Positions 1-6,946 of a stretch of 64,000 nt of DNA are shown one piece after another. Position numbers and translations under genes: made by a program. The notes under the pieces were generated by a model, which saw nothing but the letters and a program-made list of their open reading frames with translations, was not told the origin of the DNA and searched no databases. Numbering within the stretch: the first letter of the stretch is position 1; every line of letters starts with the position of its first letter. The DNA comes from Flavobacteriales bacterium (lineage in GTDB: Bacteria > Bacteroidota > Bacteroidia > Flavobacteriales_F > PHOS-HE28): contig JAHBUK010000003.1 of assembly GCA_019638115.1 (NCBI GenBank), positions 558,001 through 622,000 on the forward strand. Reading direction: 5' to 3'.

Positions 1-1123
1 GCTGGGTGGTGCCGCTCAGATTGTCCATGTTGCTGCTGTTCACTTGCTCACCGCTGGAAAGGGGTTCGCCATTGGTGGTGCGCGTGCTGAACACCTGGTT
101 CTCCAAGCCGTCGCCGCCGCGTGTGCGCACGTTCTGCGAAAAGCTCAGGCTGTTGCGGTTGCTGATGTCCCAATCCAAGCCGATGCGGCCGCCGTTCATC
201 CGCCAACTTCCTCGGTTGTCCGTTTCCTGCTCGAAACGGCTCAGGGTTTCACCGTTCAGCAGGTCCGTGCGCGTGGTGCGCGCATCGGTGATGTTCTCGG
301 ATGTGTTGTAGTTGTAGCTGATGTTCACCCCCACACGCCCTTCGCGAATGCTGAAGTTGCCGGCCGCCTGGTACCTGTTGTTGGTGCCGATGCCTCCTTG
401 CAGTTGCCCGAAATAGCCGGGTTTGGTATTCTTCTTCAGGATCACGTTGATGATGCCGCCCGTGGTACTGGCATCGAACACCACCGAAGGATTGGTGATC
501 ACTTCGATGCGCTCGATGTCCTCGGAAGGGATCTGGTCCAGTGTGATGGAGCTGGGCCGCCCATCGATGAGCACCTGCGGTGAGCTGCCGCGCAATTGCA
601 CATTGCCTTCCACGTCAACGCTCAGACCGGGAATGTTCTTCATCACATCCACGCCGGTGCCGCCACGGGTGCTCAAATCGCGATCCACATTGAACACGCG
701 CCGGTCCACCTTCATCACCACCTGGCTGGCGCGGCCCGTTACTTCCACTTCCTTCAACACTTCCGCATCGGGCTCCAGCATCAGGTTGCCGAGGTCCACT
801 TCCATGCGCCCGCGCTCCAGCGTTACCTCCTGCACCAGGGTGCGGTAACCAATGAAGCTGATCTCCACGCGCAGCGCGCCCAAGGGCAGCTTGTCCACGC
901 TGAAGTCGCCGTTCTGGCGAACGGTGGAGCCTCCCAGCAGACTGTCCTTGCGCACCAGGTAGACCGCCACGGTGCTGAATTCAGCAGGTTTGCGGGTGGA
1001 GGCATCGAGCACGCGGCCATACACCTTGCCGATGGACGGCCCACCGCCCCCCGGTCGTTGTGCCATGGCTTTGGTGCCCAGGGTAAGGAGAGAAAGGATA
1101 AGTAGTAGGCGGAAGTGCTTCAT
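1..1123 (-). CDS. TonB-dependent receptor, N-terminal part (cut by window edge)
   Basis: Outer-membrane receptor that would use TonB energy to import a ligand or, in this OMP_b-brl subfamily, an unidentified substrate. The reading frame starts at an ATG at 1121-1123 with a signal peptide (residues about 1-22, ending AMAQ), then a carboxypeptidase-regulatory-like domain (about 30-115, motif GKVYGRVLDAST), then a TonB plug (about 120-225, motifs MKNIPGLSV, VQLRGSSPQVLIDG, IERIEVITNPS) and the first strands of a barrel. The C-terminal barrel lies outside the window. A box TATTTTCG at 1132-1139 (minus) just upstream resembles the -7 element of this phylum. The gene lies downstream of the RRM gene but is separated from it by a terminator, so it is probably transcribed alone. 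Family certain; substrate unknown. Confidence 0.9.
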   Translation of the reverse strand, partial: MKHFRLLLILSLLTLGTKAMAQRPGGGGPSIGKVYGRVLDASTRKPAEFSTVAVYLVRKDSLLGGSTVRQNGDFSVDKLPLGALRVEISFIGYRTLVQEVTLERGRMEVDLGNLMLEPDAEVLKEVEVTGRASQVVMKVDRRVFNVDRDLSTRGGTGVDVMKNIPGLSVDVEGNVQLRGSSPQVLIDGRPSSITLDQIPSEDIERIEVITNPSVVFDASTTGGIINVILKKNTKPGYFGQLQGGIGTNNRYQAAGNFSIREGRVGVNISYNYNTSENITDARTTRTDLLNGETLSRFEQETDNRGSWRMNGGRIGLDWDISNRNSLSFSQNVRTRGGDGLENQVFSTRTTNGEPLSSGEQVNSSNMDNLSGTTQ

Positions 1124-1226
1124 GGAAAGCGCGAAAATACCGGCTCTGTGCAAGCCGATCACGCAGTTGGACATTGGCAACGGTTAAAAGGTTCAAAGGC
1201 TTTGCAAGGGCCTCCGGATCCGGGTT

Positions 1227-1262
1227 GAAAAAGAAAGCCCCCCGGTGCGAACCGGAGGGCTT
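1227..1262 (-). terminator. Rho-independent terminator of the RRM gene
   Basis: On the minus strand a 12-nt stem (AAGCCCTCCGGT with ACCGGGGGGCTT, one mismatch) with a 4-nt loop is followed by TTTCTTTTT. It lies 22 bp past the RRM stop codon. Confidence 0.8.
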
Positions 1263-1283
1263 CGATCTTCAGGGACTGCTTGC

Positions 1284-1721
1284 TCAGTAGTCGTCGTTGC
1301 GGAATCCGCCACCGCGACGGTCGCCGCGATCGCCTCCACCGTATCCGCCGCGGTCGCCACCGCGATCGCCGCCGTATCCGCCGCGGTCGCCGCCACGGTA
1401 TCCACCGCGGTCACCGCCACGGTCACCACCGCCGTATCCACCACGGTTGCCGCCGCCGAAGCTGGGGCGATCGCCTTCGGTGCGAGGACGAGCCTCGTTC
1501 ACCACCAGGTCGCGACCGTGGAAGTTCTTGCCATTCGTCTGTTCGATGGCTGTACGACCGGAGTTGTCATCGGACATCTCAACGAATCCGAAGCCACGGC
1601 TACGGTTCGTCACTTTGTCCATGATGATCTTGGCCGATGTGACCTCCCCGTACGGCTCGAAAAGTTCGCGGAGATCTTGGTCCTTCACTGAGTAAGGCAC
1701 GTTGGCGACGTAAATATTCAT
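1284..1721 (-). CDS. RRM RNA-binding protein with Gly/Arg-rich tail
   Basis: A 145-residue single-RRM protein, probably a cold-shock-type RNA chaperone as in other Bacteroidota and cyanobacteria. The RRM covers residues 1-80 with RNP2 (IYVANVPY) at 3-10 and RNP1 (RGFGFVEM) near 45. Residues 85-140 are degenerate GGDRGGYGG-type repeats ending RNDDY, resembling eukaryotic RGG boxes. I chose ATG 1719-1721 because the RRM begins immediately after it; the open frame upstream to 1913 has no domain character and crosses the promoter. A strong promoter lies at 1804-1834, giving a leader of about 75 nt, a length often seen in cold-regulated genes. The RNA targets are unknown. Confidence 0.92.
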   Translation of the reverse strand: MNIYVANVPYSVKDQDLRELFEPYGEVTSAKIIMDKVTNRSRGFGFVEMSDDNSGRTAIEQTNGKNFHGRDLVVNEARPRTEGDRPSFGGGNRGGYGGGDRGGDRGGYRGGDRGGYGGDRGGDRGGYGGGDRGDRRGGGFRNDDY

Positions 1722-1803
1722 GAGTTCTACTGACGTGTGTTTTGTTGGTCTTTGCCTGTGCCCGATCGGTCTCGCCAAAGCACGGTCGGGTCGTTGGGCG
1801 CAA

Positions 1804-1834
1804 CGAAAGTAGGTAGGTTTTGGATCCCGGCAAC
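1804..1834 (-). promoter_or_regulatory. Promoter of the RRM gene
   Basis: Reading the minus strand: GTTG, 19-nt spacer, TACTTTCG. This matches the Bacteroidota primary sigma consensus (TTTG-N19-TAnnTTTG) and the hup and tRNA promoters in this window. Confidence 0.65.
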
Positions 1835-1976
1835 ACGGGAGGGCCGGAATTGTTGGGAGGGGGGGGAGTGTGGATGCCCCTGATCGTGCGTTACTTCCAT
1901 CCGTTCGGGGCACATTGCTCAGGCTCCGAGGGGTGCCGGGGCATCCTTTGGCCAGGGCCAGCGCAGGTGGGCCGCA

Positions 1977-3119
1977 CTAAAGACGAACGAATCGCGCAAT
2001 GTCCACAAGCCCACTTTGCTGCACGGCCTGCAGGAGGTAGGTGCCAGGTGCCAAGGCGCCCAGGTCCAAGTGCAGCACTTCGCTGGGCATTGTGGAGTGG
2101 GAGAGGACCGTCCGTCCACCAAGATCGAGGATGGTCAACCGTGTCAGAGCTTCGCCGCGCACCGTTAGCTGCTCGTTTGCCGGGTTCGGGAAGAGCTGCA
2201 TGCTTCGCAGTGTACCTGGGTCAAGCAGGTCGGTGGATATGGCGCAGTCCAGCGAATGCTGTTGGAAGAAGTCCCACATCAGGTCGTTCGCACTGATCGT
2301 GGTGCTCGGCGGATCACCGATCGGCGTCCCCGCTCCGCCATGCCAGCTATGCCCACCGTCCTGGGTGATGTATTGGATCATTTCCTGCTCACAATCGCAA
2401 GCATGCCAGCGCACAACGGTCATCGTTGCATCGTGCTGCAAAGTGTCGCGCAACACGGCACAATCCGCATGCAGGGCAAAAGCGGTAAGCACTGAATCCT
2501 GTGGCGAGTTGTAGTGGTTCGAGACCCCATCGCCAATGCCGCCGAGGTAGGGCACGCTGGTGTCCTGGTAGCTGTGGAAGCTGATGACCGGAACGGAACG
2601 CGTGGGCTGGCACGCTGCGATGGTCATACTTGCCGATACCGGTGCGATGGCCGCTATGCGTTCGCTCAGTTCGCAGGCCAGTCGGTAGCTCATGAACCCG
2701 CCGTTGCTCATGCCGGTGGCGTAGATCCGCGTCGTGTCGATCGCATGCTCGGCGATCAGAACGTCCAACAAGCCATTGATGAAGCCCACATCGTCGATGT
2801 TGTTGTTCATGGCATAACCGCAACATCCGCCCGCGTTCCAAGTGCGGATCGTGCCGGTTCCATCGGGATAGACCATGATGAAGCCCTCCTGTTCCGCCTT
2901 CGCACTGAGCTGCGATTGGTTTTCCACCTGTGTGCCGCTTCCGAAACCACCATGCATGCAGATCACGAGCGGCAGGGGCGTGGTGCCGTCGTAAACGGAT
3001 GGAAGGCGGAGCGTGTAGCTGCGTTGAAGGCCGCCGAAATTGATGGTGCCGGGCTGGGCATGGAGCTGCGGGGCGGCCAGACCAAGCAGAATGCAGAGTA
3101 GGTCGGTGCGGATGCGCAT
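1977..3119 (-). CDS. Secreted PHB-depolymerase-like esterase with T9SS sorting domain
   Basis: A 380-residue alpha/beta hydrolase of the polyhydroxybutyrate depolymerase / feruloyl esterase (LpqC) type. Signal peptide at 1-21 (ending QLHAQ). Catalytic features: oxyanion HGG near residue 56, nucleophile Ser in GMSNGG near 140, acid Asp in SYQDTSVPY near 190, and His in QDGGHSWHG near 255. Two Cys pairs (GGCCGY, CDCE) suggest disulfides. From about residue 300 (LFPNPA) it has a T9SS type A sorting domain ending in DIARFVRL, so it is likely exported by the secretion system encoded at 29.6-35.5 kb. A -7-like box TACTTTTG lies at 3128-3135. The natural substrate is not evident. Confidence 0.9.
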   Translation of the reverse strand: MRIRTDLLCILLGLAAPQLHAQPGTINFGGLQRSYTLRLPSVYDGTTPLPLVICMHGGFGSGTQVENQSQLSAKAEQEGFIMVYPDGTGTIRTWNAGGCCGYAMNNNIDDVGFINGLLDVLIAEHAIDTTRIYATGMSNGGFMSYRLACELSERIAAIAPVSASMTIAACQPTRSVPVISFHSYQDTSVPYLGGIGDGVSNHYNSPQDSVLTAFALHADCAVLRDTLQHDATMTVVRWHACDCEQEMIQYITQDGGHSWHGGAGTPIGDPPSTTISANDLMWDFFQQHSLDCAISTDLLDPGTLRSMQLFPNPANEQLTVRGEALTRLTILDLGGRTVLSHSTMPSEVLHLDLGALAPGTYLLQAVQQSGLVDIARFVRL

Positions 3120-3127
3120 GGTACTGT

Positions 3128-3135
3128 CAAAAGTA
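3128..3135 (-). promoter_or_regulatory. -7 box upstream of the esterase gene
   Basis: TACTTTTG on the minus strand, 8 bp before the ATG. A TTG lies 16 bp further up, shorter than the usual 19-20 bp spacing, so only the -7 box is well supported. Confidence 0.4.
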
Positions 3136-3234
3136 GCGTGGGCGTGCTGTGCAACGCTCGGATTAGGTTCCGCAATTCATGGCCACGCCATGTATCCTGG
3201 TCTTCGGTATTCGCAAATACGTGACCGTAGCCGA

Positions 3235-3762
3235 TCAAGGTCTATCGATCCGGTAGATCAGGGCTTCCGGGTCGTGCTCGCACACGTCGGTCTTCCAGTA
3301 GTACATGCCCACTTTTTCCAGCACCCGCACGGAGGCGAGGTTTTCGCGGGCCACACGGCCGATGATCCATTCCAAGCCGTGGTGTGCGAAGCCGCGCTCC
3401 AGGCAGGCAAGCGCCGCTTCCGTTGCGTAGCCCTGGCCCCAATGTGCCCGCAGCAGCCGGTAACCGAGGTCCACTTCACCGTTCGGGTGGCGCTTCAGCC
3501 CGCACCAGCCCAACCACGCTCCATCCGCCTTGCGCACCACGGCCCAACGTCCGAAACCATGCAGGCGGTAGTCCGGGTAAGCGGCAAGGAAATCCCGGGT
3601 GGCCTCGATCGTGTCGAAGGGGCCATCGCCGGTGTAGCGTATCACCTCCGGGTCGCTGTTCAAGCGGAAAGCGTCCCCGGCATCGTCCGGTACCATTTCG
3701 CGCAGGTGCAGGCGCGCCGTGCTGAACAAGGTCTCCATCGCTGGGCGAAGATGCTCATTCAC
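3235..3762 (-). CDS. GNAT family N-acetyltransferase (RimJ/RimL type)
   Basis: A 175-residue acetyltransferase of the ribosomal-protein/small-molecule RimL branch. Typical features are LHLREMVPDDAGDAF near the N-terminus, the acetyl-CoA loop RLLRAHWGQGYATEAA (about 103-118), and the ENLASVRVLEKVGM motif (about 140-153) that ends the GNAT fold. Start could be M1 (3762) or M9 (METLF, 3738); M9 fits the family better because the conserved fold starts there. It is transcribed divergently from the desaturase. Acceptor unknown. Confidence 0.85.
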   Translation of the reverse strand: MNEHLRPAMETLFSTARLHLREMVPDDAGDAFRLNSDPEVIRYTGDGPFDTIEATRDFLAAYPDYRLHGFGRWAVVRKADGAWLGWCGLKRHPNGEVDLGYRLLRAHWGQGYATEAALACLERGFAHHGLEWIIGRVARENLASVRVLEKVGMYYWKTDVCEHDPEALIYRIDRP

Positions 3763-3819
3763 AACGGAAGGTTACCAAGCCATGCCCGTGCCTTGGCCAA
3801 TGCTGGTGGGGATGGCTCC

Positions 3820-3827
3820 TACCTTTG
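3820..3827 (+). promoter_or_regulatory. -7 box of the desaturase promoter
   Basis: TACCTTTG matches TAnnTTTG and lies 32 bp before the chosen ATG at 3860. No TTG is found at the normal 19-20 bp spacing. It supports 3860 over the upstream in-frame starts. Confidence 0.45.
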
Positions 3828-3859
3828 TCGCCGCAAGGCACCGTTACCGTGCCGCCCCT

Positions 3860-4933
3860 ATGACCAATCCCACCTTCGCCAAAACGCCTCCCGTTTTCTT
3901 TCAACGCCTTCGTGAAGTCACCGAGGCCTACTTCAAGGAGAACAATCTGCGCAAGACCGGCGATATCCGGCTTTACTCCAAGACCGCCATTCTCATTTCG
4001 GCACTGGTGGGCCTTTATGTGGTGCTGGTCTTCTTCACGCCCGCATCCCCCTGGGTGTCGCTCAGCCTTGCGGGCCTCATGGGCGTGGTGGTCGCCTCCA
4101 TCGGGTTCAATGTGATGCATGATGGTGCCCACGGCAGCTACAGCAGCCGCCAATGGGTGAACGAGTTGATGGGCCATTCGCTCAACGTGCTCGGCGGCAA
4201 CGTATACCTGTGGAAGCTGAAGCACAACGTGAACCACCACACCTTCACCAACGTGGAAGGGCACGATGATGACATCGACATCAAACCTTTCGTGCGCGTG
4301 CACCCTGGCCAGCCGAAGTACTGGTTCCACCGTTTCCAGCACATCTATGGACTGCTGCTCTACGGGCTCACCTACCTCTTCTGGGTTTTCTTCAACGACC
4401 TGAAGAAGTACTTCACCCGCAAGATCGCGGACCATACGATCATGAAGCCGATGAGCCTGAAGGAGCACATCATCTTCTGGGCCTCCAAGGTTTTCCATGT
4501 GGTGGTCTTCATCGCCCTGCCCATGTGGAGCGTGGGTGTGCTGGCCACGTTGGCTGGTTATGGTGTCATGGTGTTCATTACCGGCTTGGTGATCGCGGTG
4601 GTGTTCCAACTGGCGCACGTGGTGGAGGACACCGACTTTATCCATCCGGCGAACGACGGCAACCACATCGAGAGCGAATGGGCCATCCACCAGGTGCAGA
4701 CCACGGTGAACTTCGCCACGCACAACAAAGTGTGGAACTGGCTCTTCGGCGGCCTCAACTTCCAGGTGGAGCACCACCTCTTCCCGCGCATCAGCCACGT
4801 ACACTACCCCGAGCTCAACAAGCGTCTTAAGGAGGTGTGTGCCGAGTTCAATGTGCAGTACCGCGAGTTCCCATCGTTGCGCAGCGCGCTGTGGAGCCAC
4901 TTGCGGCACTTGCGGCAGGCGGGTGTGGCTTGA
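3860..4933 (+). CDS. Membrane fatty acid desaturase (acyl-CoA/linoleoyl type)
   Basis: A 357-residue integral membrane di-iron desaturase that introduces a double bond into membrane acyl chains. The three His boxes are visible: MHDGAHGSYS near residue 90, HNVNHHTFTN near 125, and QVEHHLFPRISH near 305, where Q replaces the first His as in front-end/delta-6-like members. Hydrophobic pairs lie around 40-85 and 180-250. ATG 3860 (MTNPTFAK) follows a TACCTTTG box; open frame upstream of it has no family character. It stands alone between the GNAT and a repeat region. Regiospecificity cannot be read from sequence. Confidence 0.93.
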   Translation: MTNPTFAKTPPVFFQRLREVTEAYFKENNLRKTGDIRLYSKTAILISALVGLYVVLVFFTPASPWVSLSLAGLMGVVVASIGFNVMHDGAHGSYSSRQWVNELMGHSLNVLGGNVYLWKLKHNVNHHTFTNVEGHDDDIDIKPFVRVHPGQPKYWFHRFQHIYGLLLYGLTYLFWVFFNDLKKYFTRKIADHTIMKPMSLKEHIIFWASKVFHVVVFIALPMWSVGVLATLAGYGVMVFITGLVIAVVFQLAHVVEDTDFIHPANDGNHIESEWAIHQVQTTVNFATHNKVWNWLFGGLNFQVEHHLFPRISHVHYPELNKRLKEVCAEFNVQYREFPSLRSALWSHLRHLRQAGVA

Positions 4934-4939
4934 GGGATT

Positions 4940-5036
4940 TGCGAGTGGCGAGTTTCGAGTGAGCGAGTGGCGAGTGGGCCGATCTGCACCATGGCCCACT
5001 CGCCACTCTTTACTCGCCACTCGCCACTCGCCACTT
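4940..5036. repeat. Self-complementary GAGTGGC-type repeat, copy 1
   Basis: Degenerate 7-8 nt units (GAGTGGC, GAGTTTC, GAGTGAG) at 4941-4978 are followed by their reverse complements (GCCACTC units) at 4992-5035 around a short CCGATCTGCACC loop. The RNA would form one long imperfect hairpin. It lies just after the desaturase stop codon and has no open frame of its own. Confidence 0.8.
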
Positions 5037-5072
5037 CTACATTCATTCCAACACCACCGGTATATCCTTCGG
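4953..5072. repeat. Direct repeat, outer copy (hairpin plus DUF4139 3' end)
   Basis: From TTTCGAGT through the GAGTGGC hairpin to the ATATCCTTCGG that encodes the C-terminal PKDIPVVLE. The inner copy is 5182-5282. Together with 5073-5181 this fills the roughly 320-bp gap between the desaturase and the DUF4139 gene. Confidence 0.7.
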
Positions 5073-5075
5073 CGG
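5043..5075 (-). pseudogene. 3' remnant of a DUF4139 gene
   Basis: Minus-strand codons read PPKDIPVVLE then stop, nearly identical to the last residues (HPKDMPVVLE) of the intact neighbour ending at 5253. The frame upstream of this tail does not resemble DUF4139, so only the last ten or so codons survive. It looks like the relic of a tandem duplication. Confidence 0.6.
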
Positions 5076-5181
5076 CAACACACCAACCCGCACGAACAGC
5101 TGGTAACAGGCTCGCGCTACAGCACGACACCGCCTAGCGTAGCGCCAAGAAGTCGGAACAAGCGGGCAATGATCGTAGACG

Positions 5182-5282
5182 TTTCGAGTAGTGAGTGGTG
5201 AGTGGGCCGTTCCGCACCATGGCCCACTCGCCACTCACTACTCGCCACTCGCTTACTCCAGCACCACCGGCATATCCTTCGG
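5182..5282. repeat. Direct repeat, inner copy (hairpin plus DUF4139 3' end)
   Basis: Second copy of the unit at 4953-5072: TTTCGAGTAGTGAG, GAGTGGGCC, GCACCATGGCCCACTCGCC, then the true 3' end of the DUF4139 gene. The inverted arms at 5184-5207 and 5221-5253 would give that gene's transcript a long terminal hairpin. Confidence 0.7.
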
Positions 5283-6857
5283 GTGTTTCACCGTGTAGCT
5301 GAAGCCAAGCTTTTTCGTAGACTTCGGTTCCAGCGTGAACTTCCACGTGAGCGTGCCTTTCTGGTCGTCGACCACAGCGCCGCCCTTGTCCTCCAGCTTC
5401 ACCTCTATCTCGCTCTGGGGGCTTAATGGATACTGATCGCGCACTTCGAGATCCACGGCCGTGCCTTTGGTGTTGCGCACGGTAAGGTCCCAGCCGATGG
5501 TGACCGTGCGCTTGCTACCAACGATGGCTTTCTGGTCGGTGGTCTTGCGCTTCACGCGTTCCACAACCACGCCTTTGTCTCGGCCCAACGAGATCTCCAA
5601 GGTATCCTTGGGTACATCCAGTTGCAGGTAGCTCTGGCCCACGAAAGTGCCCTCGAAGAACACGTTGGCCTCGCCGGGCAGCAGGTTCAGGTCTTCCCAG
5701 CCCGTGGTGCGTGCGTAGAGGAAGGCATCGCGGTCCAATTTGGGCGTCGCATAGTGCTTGTAGGTGGCTGCGATGTTGTGGCTCTTCACACCCACGGTGT
5801 GCGCCTTGCCATCGCTCGGTATGGTGAAGGGCGTTTCGATCACGAACTCGGTGGTGGTGGTGCGGTAGGCAACGGTGTTGGCCACGGTTGTCTGCACGGC
5901 CATGTCCTCGTATTTCATGCTCATGGTTTCCGTATCGCTGTACGCATTGCTTTGCCGCGCAGGTGCCGGTGCACGGCTCATGGAAGTTTCCCGCAGTTGC
6001 ACTGGTCGTGGTATGTACAGTGTCCACGGATACAATTGCGGCATCACACCGCCGAGCGTGGGGTTGCCACTGCTGAGGCTCAGTGCCACCTTGCTCCAAT
6101 CCTCACCGGTGTTATTGGTAACCTGGGCCTTCATCAATAGTTCGATCGGTTGCCCAACGCCCTTGGCGCGCAGGTCGTAGGCCGGTATCCAACCCGCGTT
6201 CGGCACGAAGCAGCTCAGCGTGAAGCTCGCATTCACTTCCACCGCGCTGTTGATCTCCACCACCACTTCGCTGGTGGGCCGTGGCGCCTGTGCCTGTAGC
6301 TGCTGCAGTTGCTGGCGCTGCTTCTGCAGGTCCTCGTTGATGGCCACCAACTTTTCCTGTTGCGCCAGCCAGTTGGCCTTGGTCACTTTCAGCCGTTCGC
6401 GCACATAGTCGTTAACGGCGGTGAGCTGTGCCGCGGTGAGCCCGTTCTGCTGCCCGCCGATGCTGCTGTTCTTGCCCAGCAGTTGCTCCTCGTTCACCCA
6501 CACGTCCTGCATGGCCTTCTCGTAGGCGTGGTCCTTCTCCAGCTTCATGATCCGCGCCGTGATCTCCTCGATCTCCTTCTTCTTCGGGCTCTCCGTCAGG
6601 TAGTTCATCCGGTGGTTCACGCTCAGGATGGTGTATCCGCCCTTGCCGGTTACCTGTATGCTCTGCGGATCCAGTTGCTGGGGCAGTCCGGTGAAGACCA
6701 ACGTGCTGGTGCCAGCGGGTACCGATGCATTCGCAGTGCGCGCAAGCTGGGCGCCACTCAGGAAGACCTTGACCTCGGTGAGTTTGGAGGTGACGGGCTT
6801 TTCGGTGGCGTACAGGGAGGTGGCGATCAACAGGGAAAGGAGGAGGAAGGAGCGCAT
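5253..6857 (-). CDS. DUF4139/DUF4140 protein (mucoidy inhibitor A-like)
   Basis: A 534-residue exported protein of unknown biochemical role. Signal peptide MRSFLLLSLLIATSLYA, then an N-terminal DUF4140 domain (about 25-125, motif VKVFLSGAQLARTA), a coiled-coil stretch (about 125-190), and a C-terminal DUF4139 beta domain (about 200-534, motifs WIPAYDLRAKG, NNTGEDWSKV, DQYPLSPQSEIEV). The start is ATG 6855-6857; an in-frame ATG seven codons upstream would spoil the signal peptide. It is 89 bp downstream of a longer paralog on the same strand, and a remnant of a further copy follows it. Family members occur in envelope contexts, but no reaction is established. Confidence 0.85.
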   Translation of the reverse strand: MRSFLLLSLLIATSLYATEKPVTSKLTEVKVFLSGAQLARTANASVPAGTSTLVFTGLPQQLDPQSIQVTGKGGYTILSVNHRMNYLTESPKKKEIEEITARIMKLEKDHAYEKAMQDVWVNEEQLLGKNSSIGGQQNGLTAAQLTAVNDYVRERLKVTKANWLAQQEKLVAINEDLQKQRQQLQQLQAQAPRPTSEVVVEINSAVEVNASFTLSCFVPNAGWIPAYDLRAKGVGQPIELLMKAQVTNNTGEDWSKVALSLSSGNPTLGGVMPQLYPWTLYIPRPVQLRETSMSRAPAPARQSNAYSDTETMSMKYEDMAVQTTVANTVAYRTTTTEFVIETPFTIPSDGKAHTVGVKSHNIAATYKHYATPKLDRDAFLYARTTGWEDLNLLPGEANVFFEGTFVGQSYLQLDVPKDTLEISLGRDKGVVVERVKRKTTDQKAIVGSKRTVTIGWDLTVRNTKGTAVDLEVRDQYPLSPQSEIEVKLEDKGGAVVDDQKGTLTWKFTLEPKSTKKLGFSYTVKHPKDMPVVLE

Positions 6858-6946
6858 GGGGCTTATTTGGTGGGACAAAGGAAGGACATGGAACGCCGTT
6901 CAGTAAGAACCTGTACAAGCGTTGTGTCTGAAGGTTCGATCCTGGA

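Noticed and set aside
1290-1470. Regularly spaced GC-rich repeats resembling a CRISPR or minisatellite array
   Set aside because: They are in frame and encode the GGDRGGYGG tail of the RRM protein; no conserved repeat with unique spacers is present.
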